Source: Tetradesmus obliquus
Lineage: Eukaryota > Chlorophyta > Chlorophyceae > Sphaeropleales > Scenedesmaceae
Assembly: GCA_030272155.1 (NCBI GenBank)
Contig: CP126199.1
Location: 5,838,501 to 5,902,500 of the forward strand
DNA: 64,000 nucleotides
Direction of reading: 5' to 3'
The position numbers were made by a program, and so were the translations under genes. Numbering within the stretch: position 1 is the first letter of the stretch; each line of letters starts with the position of its first letter. The notes under the pieces are model-generated. The model saw only the letters and a list, made by a program, of their open reading frames with translations, had not been told where the DNA came from and made no database searches. Shown here piece by piece: positions 36,070-47,189 of this stretch.

Positions 36070-36972
36070 CTGCACCATGGCAAGGCAGGGTCAAGTTTTG
36101 CAGAGCAACAGTGGAGGTCAGCTGCAGCTGACATGCTAGATGGCAAAGTCAATAATGGCAAAGCTTACACAATGCAATTACTCGCTGATGAAACTGCAGA
36201 GACTACAAGCAAAACGGCAGTTGCAGACATACTGTGCCATCAGGCTGCCCCTGTTAGGAGCAGTGCTCAATGATTGCTGCTTGGTGCATTTGCTCAGCCG
36301 GGCTGGCTGGTGTGGGGTGCCACTAAAGGGTCAACATGCATACCTGGCACAGGCAGCAGAAATCTTTGCTGTCAAACCATCAAAAACTGACGTGAATCTT
36401 GGCCTGTGTTTAGCAGGCAGAGCTAGGGTGCTTTGGAGCTACAGGCGGTGGCATTGCCAACGCTGTGTGCCACATGTGCCTGACACATGCTGCCTGTGCT
36501 CAGGTAACTGACCTCAACAGTGCCAGCAGGTGTGTTATTATCAGCACATGGGATGGGTTAAGATTCGAGCAACTGCATTTGTTTTGCTTTTGAGGCGCTG
36601 CTGATTGCAGCAACCCTGGGCAGTACTAGTTGGTGCTGGGCCTGAACCTCACTGCAGGAACTGTGCAGTCTGCAGCGCGCTGGTCAGGCCAGCACGTTAA
36701 AAACATCCTGAAGTCTTAATATAACCTTCTCTCAAACGTTCAACCAGTGCTTAGGCAGTTGCATTGTTTCAATCGCTTGCACTGTACGTCTCTGTTACAT
36801 GCAGAACAGAACGGGCACCCAACACCCTTCTTGGGCTGCTGCCTGGAGCGCAAAAGTTTTGGTCACTTGGTTTCAAAGGCAACACGGTTATTAGTGACCG
36901 CACTGGGCTCCGTCTCTGTGTGCTCCCCTGGACTTGCGTGCTGATCGGTGACTACCTCCTTCAAGCCGCACC
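35082..36972. promoter_or_regulatory. Divergent intergenic region with a foldback hairpin
   Basis: 1.9 kb between two start codons that face apart. It should contain both promoters. The notable feature is a 190-bp inverted-repeat structure at 35931-36120, described separately. The rest shows no coding or regulatory signal that I can support. Confidence 0.4.
35931..36120. repeat. Foldback element: 60-bp inverted repeats around a CAG-rich loop
   Basis: The left arm 35931-35990 pairs with the right arm 36061-36120 (51 of 60 positions complementary by hand alignment, no gaps). The innermost part CCATGGTGCAGTGCTGC is exact. The 70-nt loop is nearly pure CAG/GCA. Either strand would fold into a long hairpin. 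It could be a miniature foldback transposon or a small-RNA precursor; no clear target-site duplication was found. Confidence 0.8.
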
Positions 36973-38802
36973 ATGAGGGGTGCCAACACGCTTAGGCTGC
37001 TGCTGAGTGCAGGTATGCAGCGTGTTTGCGTCAGATCTGGCCCGCTGCCTCTACTGTCCAGATCACTGCACTCAGCTGTTCTTGCACGCGAGCGCTCGGT
37101 GGAAGGCGCATCACTTTGCTTTTAGACCGCACTCTTTCCATTTGTCGCATCTTACCTGCCACCAGCAGTGCCCCCCGTTCAAGTGCACTTGGCAGCAGCA
37201 ACCACACCAAGACACCAGCAGCACCGCAATCTGTGCAGAAACCAGTATTGCAGTGGCTTGAAATAGAACCAAAAGGGCATCAAAATGGTTTGATATCTTC
37301 ATTGCATGCACGAAACGCCTTTCTTTGCCGCTGCTTGCTTCGTGCAGGCGCCCAGCGGTTGGCAGCTGCACAGGCAGGTGTTGGCGTGAGCAGCAGCGCA
37401 GCATGGCTGAGTGGCAGCGCAAGTACTTCCAACAGCCTGGCTGCTGCTGCAACACAGCTGCACGCAATGCATAGGTGAGCATGCAGAGTGTAGCCGCTGG
37501 CCTGGCGGCCATGCACGTGCAGCTGGTGTTGGCGTAGCTGCAGTGTGCAGCTGCAGAGCCGCCTTGCAGGACGCCGTGTACTGCTCACCTGTGCACCAAG
37601 GCTACGTGCATTCAAAAGGCAGCGCATCAGTTTAGGTGGTGTGCCTGGCTAAGGTGCAAGCACACACTTGAGCTCTTGCAGGCGTATGCAGGCAGCTGTT
37701 AGCTGAATGTCGTCGATGCATCTGGTGTGGGCCTGCACGCATAGGCGAACATGGCAGTCACAACTTTGACTGGCAGCAGCTGCAGTTGATCATGGCAAAT
37801 ATGGTGTGCTGTAAGCGCTTGCTGTGCTGCTATGCGACCCTGTGCCGTGCTGCTGCAATCCTGCTGTGCAGGCGTGGCTTTGGAAGCAGCCGCAGCAGTG
37901 CAGCAGCAGCCGCGCAGGCGCAGGTGTCTGGCGACGTGTCTGCCGTGGTGGCGGAGGTGGACGCACTACTGTCGCGTGGCGGGGCCGGGCCCAAGGACAT
38001 CGCCGACGCAGCCATGGCGCTGGCTTACCTGCAGGCGCGGAACGACCGCAGGTATGAGCAGCATGAGGGACTGCAGAGCAGCAGCAGCAGTGGCAGCGGC
38101 AGTTGCAGTGGCTCCAGCAGCCAGTGCGCTAGCAGGTCTGGCCATCCTATAGATGACCCAGCTGTAAACCGCTGCAGTAGGACTACTTTCACAGCACAAC
38201 TGCTGCTCCAGCGCCATGCTGTACTGTTCCAGGGAATTACTGATGATGTTTCGGGGGCGCTCAGGGGAGCTGTCTAGCTGCATGCGGCACTCGCGCAGGG
38301 CTGCTGTATCACATGAACCATTACGACAGTGTCTGCACCATGCAACCCATGGCGGGCCAAGCTGCCATCACAGCTGAGCTTTTGGTATCTGAGCATGCAA
38401 TATCATGGTTCTGCTGCTGCCTGCCTGCCTGCCCGCTTTCCTGCAGGGTGTGGGGCAAGCTGTTTGAGGCTGCTGCTGCCGCCAAGGCCGACTTTGATGC
38501 GGCCAGCCTGACCTCCTTCCTGTGGGCAGCAAACACAGCAGGTGCGCGTGCAGCAGCAAGCAGGCATGGTGGCAGCGTGAAGACAGGTGGTCTCTTTGCA
38601 GCAGCCAGTGCGACATTACCGGTGACTTCAGCAGGTGCAGCAGACTGATGATGGGGCCGGAGACGAATGTCTGAGCAGCAGGCGCCAACAGCGGTCGGCA
38701 AATGCTCTGCAAGGCAGGACCATGCACAACGTCATGGCAGCATGGTGTCCAGGCTGCCTCTTCACCCCCCTTCAACAACACACTTAGAATGGGCTGCTGC
38801 TC

Positions 38803-38856
<54 letters not shown>

Positions 38857-41627
38857 GTGCGCTTGCACTTGCGCCGCCAGGCGTGGGCCACTTCAAGACG
38901 CTGTACGAGCTGGCCGGCCCCACTGCCAAGCTGCTGCCCTCGCTCAGCCCCGCACAGCTGGCCACAGTGGTGGAGGCGCTGGGCGCTGCCGGCGTCAACG
39001 ACACGGAGCTGCTCAAGGTGGGGCGGCAGGCTGCAGCGCCTGCAGGAGCAGCACACGCCTTGCTGGCGTGCTGTGGGTTCAGCTTGCCGGTCGTCTCAGC
39101 ACCTGTGCAGTTGTATATATCTAAGCTGTGTGTGCCTTGCGTGGCCCTGCATTGCCTCGCGTGTGCCTCAGCTGTGTCAATGCCCTGCGCCCTCGCCGCC
39201 ACCATGCTCTGCTCGCCCGCACAGGCTGTGTCTGGCCGCGTGGTGTCCAAGGCTGGCGAGTTCAGCGCGTCGCAGCTGGCCAAGGTGCTGGGCGGCTTTG
39301 CTGCTGCCGGCGTGCCTGACGTGGCGCTGACTAAGGCGGTGCTGGCGGCACTGGGCGGCAAGGCCGGGGGCGATGCCAGCGCCAAGGACGTGAGCCAGGT
39401 GCTGTGGGCACTGGCCAAGGCCGGCAGGTGAGGCGCGGGCACCAGCGCGGCAGGGCTTGCCGGGGCGTATCTCGGCCTGTGCTTGTGTGCCGATGTGCAA
39501 GCACAGGCCTGCCGCAAGCTGCAGCGGATTAGGGTTTCTCATTTGCAGTTGTTCAGCCGTGTTGTCACAGAGTGTGCTGAGGCGCGACAGGTACTGTACG
39601 CGACGCTGAATCGCGCCCTTGTTTGCATTCTGGTGCATGCCCAGCAGTGCACTGCGCAGTGGCGTTGGCTACCCCTGCACTACCGTAATGTGCGCCACCC
39701 ATCCTATGCCTTCTGCCCTCTCCACCGGCCCTGCTGTGCTGCAGGGCTGACGCCAGCGTGCTGCCCGCCATGTCCAAGGCGCTAGGCGCCAAGCTGTCCC
39801 CCGCTGACGCCCCGCAGGACCTGCTGGCGGGGCTGTGGGGCCTGGCTCAGCTGGGCGCCAAGGCTGACGCAGGCATGCTCAGCAAGGCGGCAGGCGTCAT
39901 CAAAGCGGCAGTGGGCGAGCTGTCCACCGAGCAGCAGGTCTACGCGGCGTGGAGCTTCGCGCTGCTGGGCCAGGTGGGTGTGCTGGGAGGGCTGCTTGCT
40001 GGGCAGCAGGCAGTGGCCGCAGCAATGCTGTGCAGGCGCAGCTTCCAGAACTGGCTGTGGGCTGCAAGCACCGCAATCTCACGCCAGCCACCAAGCAGTG
40101 GTCGTGGCCAAACAGCGTGCCATGCCACTGTGCCAACAGCTGTTGGCCAAACGTCGCGTGCTCATGGCATACTCCTTGCGAGTTTTCAGCACCTGCTCGC
40201 CTGCGTCATGATCTGGCGTGCCTGCCTGCTGCCTGTCCTTGCAGGCTGACAAGGACCTGTACTCCAGCCTGTTCAACGCCATTGGCGCTGCAGTGACCAG
40301 CGCCCCGGACTGCGTGCCTGTGCCCCTGCTGGGCTGCCTGGCTGAGGCGCAGCTGCTGGTGGCTGACAAGCTGGGCGCACAGGCGCCCAAGCTGCCCGCA
40401 CAGGTGAGGCTGTGTGTGTGTGTGGTGGTGGTGGTGGTGGTGGGGTGGGTGAGGGGGGGCTGCTGGTTTGGTTGCAGCCAGCCTATCCGCATGACAGCTA
40501 CTACGAACCTGCTGGTGGGCATGGCAGTAGTCGCCCTGCCTGCTGCTTGTCTGTTGGTGTCGGTTGATGGGTATAGAGCTGCTTGGTCGGTTGCTGGACT
40601 AGAGGGCCAGCTGAGCAGTGCAGTGCTATTTTACAGTTTCCATGTTGCAGCTGCTGCTGAAGCATGTTGCTCTGCTCTGGTGGTGTCTTGCGCTGCTGCG
40701 GTGCAGGTGCTCAACTATGCGCTGAGCATGCATGGCGTGGTGGGTGACGCCGCCAAGCTCAAGTCGGGCTCAGCTGGCGCGGCCTTTTGGGCAGAGGTGG
40801 CGCAGGCCACAGCACGCGCAACGGGCGCAAGGTGGGGCACAGGGCAGGCAGCTGCAGGTGCTGTGACAGCACAACTGCGGGGGCAGCAGTAACACCTGCA
40901 GGCAGCGTACTATACATGCCTCCAATCGACACGGTTGCCGCTGACTGCTGCCTTGCCATCTTTGTGCATGTGTCCATGATGCAGCATAATTGTGTGCGCG
41001 CTTCTGCAGACTGCTCCTGCCCAGTGCAACCGTGACGCGTGCCACTCCATCTCAACGCGCAATGCTGGTGGTTCGTGCAGGTACAAGCCTGAGATCGCTG
41101 CAGCGGTCGCCGCGCTGCCCAAGGTCACTGCTGACGGGCTGCCTGTGGAGATGGCTGTGGAGGCGCTCAAGGTGGCGGTGCTGCCCGTGGACGAGGCCAG
41201 CCTCAGCAGCAGCACCCCGCGTGTGCCGCTGGGCCCCGTGCTGGCCCGCGTCGAGCTGCTCAGGGCGCGCGGCTACACGCCAGCCATCGTGTCTGCACCA
41301 GAGTTCAATGCTCAGCCAGACGCAACCGCAAAGGCCAAGTGAGTGGGCTGGCTGGCTGCTGTTTCTGAAGTTGGCAACAGCCCGCTAGTGCAGACACAAG
41401 CACAAGAGGAGCTCTGCAGTCCAAATTCCTGCAGCTTGATGTGTGCGTGTACACGCATATGCATCGCCATGTACAACTGCAAGTAACTTATCTGCTTCTG
41501 TTGCTGGCTGCGCCCATGTGCTGCGTCCCGCCGCAGGTTTGTGCTGGCCGCCATCAAGGCTGCTGGCGTCAACGTCAATGCCCAAGAAAAGAAGCTCAAC
41601 GAGCCATTCGATCCCTACGCAGATTGA
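36973..41627 (+). CDS. Probable organelle-targeted alpha-helical repeat protein (OPR/FASTK-like), 11 exons
   Basis: Exons are 36973-37012, 37348-37474, 37872-38051, 38447-38541, 38881-39017, 39225-39427, 39745-39973, 40245-40403, 40707-40831, 41081-41338 and 41537-41627; phases close at 547 aa. The first about 70 residues are rich in Ala, Ser and Arg, with no acidic residues (MRGANTLRLLLSAGAQRL ... HRRGFGSSRSS), a typical mitochondrial or plastid transit peptide. The mature part is built of degenerate helical pairs of roughly 35-40 residues with the recurrent form LxxxLWAxAxAG, e.g. LTSFLWAANTAG, LATVVEALGAAGV, LAKVLGGFAAAGV, VSQVLWALAKAGR, LAGLWGLAQLGAKAD and YAAWSFALLGQ. Such repeats occur in algal OPR and FASTK/RAP-type RNA-binding proteins of organelles. 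The C-terminus (RARGYTPAIVSAPEF ... VLAAIKAAGVNV) is weakly RAP-like. RNA binding is inference; a structural role in a mitochondrial complex is an alternative. Confidence 0.75.
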
Positions 41628-42451
41628 GTTGCTACTCATGGCAGCCAAGACTGCTGGCGCGCTGCAATCGCGAGTATGTTGCGATGTGGTGGTGCTGAAT
41701 TATGACACATCTTTTGGCAGCAGCTGTGCATGGAGCACACAAGGTGCAGTAGGTTCCTATGGCCACCTTGGTGGTTGCGCTGCCGCTGCCAGTGAGCCTG
41801 GGGCTGCCAGCGGGTTTGTGGGCAAGATTCGTGATGCAAACTGCATCATTTTTGCTTATCAACATGGTCTAACTACAGTTGCTTAGTGTGACAGGTAGAG
41901 TTTGCCAGGGCAGCTGCAAGGTAAGGCATCATGCCTCATGATGGTGCGTGCACAGTGCACAGTTCCCACGCCACAACGAGGCATGCTTGGATCCGATGCC
42001 TCTGGTGCTCTGTGACAAACAGTGTAACGTTGTTATTCATCTGAATCGCAGCGTCGCCCATATCGCGCGGTAAACTCGTGTCCTGCCTGCAGCAGATGTC
42101 TCTGCCCAGTCACCCTGCGAAACCCTACTTCACGTACACATCTCTGTCACCGGTGAAGCTGGGCACCCACCAAACACGAACAACCTTCTCAATTCCAGTA
42201 ATATTTGTTCATGCGGCACGTTGTGCTATTGAGCAGTTCGAGGAGCTGCAGGGCACCACGCACTGACGTGTAGTCAACTTTCGCTCTGCCTTCACTCTCA
42301 ACCGTGATTGCGCAATCCACGGCATAGGCTTGTAGCTATTGTATCTTCAATACAGGGCGCGGGTCAGCGTGAGGGTTGTGTGCAAGCATGCTCAGCACTT
42401 GACTGCTGCTGCCTTGATGTTCAAGTGCAGCAAGAGCAGCAAATCTAGTCA
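41628..42451. other. Intergenic region, helical-repeat gene to STPG gene
   Basis: 0.8 kb between genes on the same strand. TGTAA at 42023-42027 may end the upstream transcript. No other signal was seen. Confidence 0.4.
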
Positions 42452-45400
42452 ATGGCATTTGTCAGCAGGTCTGAGCGAGACACAAGTGTGCCGGCGCCAA
42501 GAAGTACTACTGATAAGGTATACAGCAGCCTTGGGTACGGCGTCCAGCAGCACTACGGGGCGTGTTGACTGCATGCGTTCTCTCAGGCACTGCACATGCT
42601 CAGCACAGCACATTCCTGGCCAGGCACTTGTGCTTCACATAGCAAGGTCCCTAAAGCAGCTGGTATCTGCAGGTTGGCCCGGGCAGCTACTCGCTGCTAC
42701 CAGCACGCAAGTTCATCCCTGCAGCCGCACCCTTTGCCTCTAACACCAAGCGCGCCATTGGGACCAGTAGCAGCAGCGGCCATGAGCACTCGACAAGCAA
42801 AGCTTCATCAAGCAGCAGCATCCCAGCATCACTAGCAGCTGGCGGATCTGGCCAGCAGGCTGCTGATGAACCCTGTGTAGCGCACACAGACAGTGTGCGC
42901 AATTTCAGGCACCGCACCAAAAGCAGCAGCTTTGCCAGCAGCACGAAGCGCTTCTCAACCAGCAAAGAGACAACTGCAAAACCTGGGTAAGTGCGGTAGC
43001 AGCCGATGCAGCTCATAGTATGATTGCTGGGCCCATATGGCAGCTGCATCACATGCTCTAAGTACAACCATTCTGGCAACTACATTCCATGACATGGGTG
43101 ATTATATGTGATTCGTCAGACCTGAAGAAATGCGACTTGCTACTGGTGACATACGCTACATGCGTGGGTGGCCCACATTGATGTATTGAGCGTCTCAGTT
43201 GAAAATAGAACAAGGACTTCCCCTATATGAGTCTGGCAAACACTGACAGCCTCTATTGGCCGCAATTGCAGTCCTGGTGCATACCAGACAGTGCCAAAAT
43301 GGATCAGCAGCCATGGAAAAGCACCATTGTACAGGGAAGCTGCAAGTAAAAAGGTGTCTGAGCTGCTTGGTACAGCAACCGCGGCAGTGGCGTCAGTAGC
43401 ACTGGCGGGAGTGCAGTCAGCAAGCAGCAATGGAAGCAAGGCGGCTGAGGTGCCTGTGCTGACACCGCCCAGCATCCCTGCCAGGCATCAGAGCTATGGG
43501 TGGGATGCACAGCCTGTGGCGGCTGGCAATGGCAGCAAACACTAGCAGTGTGTGCTCCAAGCACTAGCACTCATTTCCCTTGCAGGTTGACCAACAGCAT
43601 ATGTGGACCAAGGTCAACAACGCGCACAGTCTTGCACAGCTAGTCGTATTTCATCAGCAACTGTCATGTTTGTAGCTAGCCTTGCCTCATCCAGTGAATA
43701 AGCAGTGCTTGAGCAATGTTTGAGGCACTCCATGACCAAGCTCATTGGCCGTGTATGCCACTGATGGTAATCATTGCTGTACAATATTGCACAGGTATGA
43801 GCAGGGCCCAGGCGGGCTGTTGGTGATGCAGCCTCCTCCTCAGCTGGATGGCACTGCAGGTGAAGCAGCAGTTGCCAGTTCTGGACCAGCAGCAACCTGC
43901 CCAGGCAGCGTGCAGGGCAAAGCAAAGGGCACAGCATGGGCTGCTAGCCGCACCGACCGCTGGGGCCCTCACAGCCAGCAGCACCTTCCACAGCGGCAAC
44001 GGCTTCACCCACAACGGCAGCATCAACAACAGCCGCAGTCGCCAGGCCCAGCCACATACCGTGTTGACAGCAGTGCAACGCGGTGAGTTGCTATGGTGCA
44101 GTAGCAGCAAGTTATGCTGTACCTCTTTGGCACATGCCTGCTGCATTGCACCAAATGAAGCACAGCAGCTGCATCGTTTTTCTTTACACCAACTCACTGC
44201 ACTGCGCTCACTGTGCTGCTGGGTGCCTTGCAGGTTCCGCCTGTCGCCTGATGGGCGGCTTGTGCCGTGCCGTGTGTCAGGCAGGGGCAGCTTCAGCGCA
44301 GCAGGCAGTGCCGCCTTCATGTCCAGAGTAGCACGCCCACACCAAACAGTACGTAGCGGCCAAGCCGTGCTGTGCAAATGGCACCCAGTCCAGTGATGCA
44401 TGCTACAGTGTGACAGATGGTCTGTTGCGCAAGTGCTGGCAACTTGTTGCGCACTGCTGGCGCCACTGCTCCACATCACAACATCACGCTCACTGCTTGC
44501 AGGAGCCGGATCCTGACAAGAACACACCTGGGCCAGGAACATACCTACAGCAGCAGCGGCTACGGCCACAGTCCGCACCACAGCCGGCGGCAGCAGGTTT
44601 CACACCTGCACACAGCAGCCAACATCAGCAGCAGCTCTTTGGTCAGGGCCCTGGGCGCGAGTGCGCAATCGCTGGGCTGCCGGGGGTAATGCAGCCATCG
44701 TCTGTGGCCCCTGGGGTGAGTGTCTGTACACCTTGTTGCCGACTCGGCACACAGTTTGTGTCCGCAACAATTTGCTTGGCGGCAAAGCTGACAAAGGGAT
44801 TATGTCGCATGCAGCCACATGTCTTTGTGCCAAAGAGCGGGGTCAGGGTGGTTGATTTGATCATGCTGCCGTTTATGCCACACTGCTGTTGCAGCACCCT
44901 CCTGCAAGTGGCTGATGTTAACTGCCACACTGGCGGCTGTGCTGTTGTATTGCAGCCTGGCACATATGACCTGTCCAAGGCTGGGTCCCTCACTAAAACA
45001 GTGCGCAGCAGCAGAGCCGGCCTGCTACATGGATCTGGAGTGACAACAAGCGCAGTGGCGGCCACGGTGCACGCAGATCAGGACGCAGGTCAGACTGCAG
45101 CTGGCTTTGGCAGCACCTCCAACAGGTTTGGCGACGCAAACGTCAACAGCCCCGGTCCAGGTGCGTGCTGCCACTACCCAACTCCTGCCAACCTCTTGTG
45201 GCATGCGTCTTTCCGTGTTCTATGCAGTTGTAAAAATACCGCTGGTGAACGATGCCGCAACGGCATCAGCTAACTTATGTTGGTGCTTGCACACAAAACT
45301 GCATGCCTCCACTGTGTGGTGCTTTGCCGCTTCGTCACTGCAGGAAAGTACTCTGCTGACCAGGCAGCAAGCATGGCTGCTGATGCAGCCAAGAAGGCAG

Positions 45401-46629
45401 CTGCTGCCAGTCGGCGAGGTGTGTTTGGCTCGGCAGCAGAGCGTTTCAGCTCAGGCAGCAACTGTGGTGCCAACAGTGCTGTGGCAGCTGCTGCGTCTGG
45501 TGCCACTGCTGGCGGTGGTGCCTGCTCAGCGCTGGGCCCAGGTGCCTATGATGTTGACTGCGGGGTTGCAAGGCACGTGGCTGCAGCCGCAGCCCGGCCC
45601 TCACCGGTGAGCGTGCATTGCATGGTGCCTGCGCCATGCAACAACGCAAGAAGCAGCTGCAAAGTCAGTGGGCTGATTTGACACGTGTTGCATGCATTTT
45701 TGTCTTGCCATTGCCTGTCAGCTGATAATAGCATCGGCCTGAAACATGTCCAACCCTGCAACACAAGTTGGTCGTGTCACCAGCCTTCAGGTTCAACGTA
45801 GATTGCACTCTGCTTGGCCACAATGTCAACACCCCTGCAGCAACATGAGCACTGCTGCCTGCCATCAGGGTTTCGTGTCGTCCAGTCAGCGCTTTGCGCC
45901 AGCGGCCGCACCTGCTGCGGCGCCTGACTACTCCAGCTGGGACGGCGAGCCCGGCAGCCTGCGCGGTGATGCAGGGCGCCTGGGGCCTGGCGCATACGTG
46001 AAGCTGGTGGGTGGCTGGGTGTTTGCAGCTATGATGCTTGTAGCTTCAGATGACTGCTGTGGCACATGGCATCACCACAGAACCACCCTCGCGCACCTCG
46101 CGATCCGGAGTTGTTGAATCCTCGCCCGCTAGGCTGACAACGCGGTACCGCACCGGTGCACACCTACTCCCACGTTCATGGCAGTGGTCATTACCGCAAA
46201 AGCTTACTTTGAAGCCCAGCTGCCCACTTGCGTCTGTGCCTTGCTGTGCTTGTATGTGCTCACTTGCAGGAAGAGTGGGGCGGAAAGGCAGCTGCGCGGA
46301 GCAGCACAGCTGGCGGCTGCTGTCGGCCCTCCTACCACAGTGTGCCATTTGGGAGCGAAGCACCCCGCAGCAGCCCACTGCTGGCAGCAGCTGGGGCTGG
46401 GCACAAGGGTGCTACACCGGGCCCTGGCGCATATGATAAAGCAACTGTGGAAATGAGGCAGGTGTTCAGGCCACTGAGCATGCCAGGCAGTGCGGCAGGG
46501 TTCAGCACGGGAAGCAGGCGCTTTGGCAGCAGCACTAGTGTGTCGCCTGGCCCAGGCGCCTACACTGAAGACACCGCAAACAGTTGCAGCTTGGTACGGC
46601 CGAGTTACAATGTAACACTGGATTGCTGA
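42452..46629 (+). CDS. Sperm-tail PG-rich (STPG/SHIPPO) repeat protein, 11 exons
   Basis: A member of the STPG-repeat family, whose characterised members associate with axonemal or other stable microtubules. Exons are 42452-42517, 42673-42986, 43335-43499, 43586-43612, 43795-44082, 44234-44348, 44503-44715, 44956-45160, 45344-45606, 45869-46006 and 46270-46629; phases close at 717 aa. The N-terminus MAFVSRSERDTS leads into the first repeat VGPGSY. Further PG motifs are TPGPGTY, PGTYDL, SPGPGKY (made across an exon junction), LGPGAYDV, LGPGAYV, TPGPGAYDK and SPGPGAYTED. They alternate with the second half of the repeat, F-G-S-x-x-x-R-F (FASSTKRFS, FGSTSNRFG, FGSAAERFS, FVSSSQRFA, FSTGSRRFG). 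Exon 4 is a 27-nt microexon inferred from splice sites and phase, the weakest part. It suggests the alga makes flagella, or keeps the genes for them. Confidence 0.88.
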
Positions 46630-47189
46630 GAGTAAGATCGTTGGGTTTGGGAAGTTGTGCGGGCCAGAACCTGCCGCTTGCGCTTCACCCGTGACCTGCG
46701 GGTCAATGCCCCAGCTGACCAACTCCCTGCAAGTCACAACTGGTTCTGCATGATGGTAGACAATCGGGTCGCCAGTCACTCATCTTTGACAGTGTTTTCG
46801 ATTGTCCCTGCACGAACACATCCCTGGGGTGATAACATTGGGGTGCTGGGCAGCACTCCTGCCTGGGGCAGCCCAGCAGTGTGTTACTTAGTGTACCTGG
46901 TGTCACTGACAGCAGCAAACGCTGGCTGTAAACTGCACAAGGGTAAAAGAAATTATGGATACCCTATTACTCACCACGCATGCCCGTACCGCAGCCAATT
47001 CGCTCTGAAGTGCAGTGAATGCAGACCTAGCTGGCACTACAGCCCGAGACAGGGTTACCGTTCCGCACTTGTCGCCGATCGAACTAATTCACGGCTCACT
47101 AGGCTATTGTGACGGCCAGTATCTCACATGTGGTGATAGAGCAGGGCTTCGCAACATACTGCTGCAGCGACAGCAGCAGGCAGCAGCAA
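46630..47189. other. Intergenic region, STPG gene to PRP3
   Basis: 560 bp between genes on the same strand. TGTAA at 46927-46931 is a possible poly(A) signal for the STPG gene. Nothing else was recognised. Confidence 0.4.

Noticed and set aside
35836..36273. Two antisense open frames with similar Ala-rich products
   Set aside because: They resemble each other only because the underlying DNA is an inverted repeat; no splice or family evidence supports a gene.
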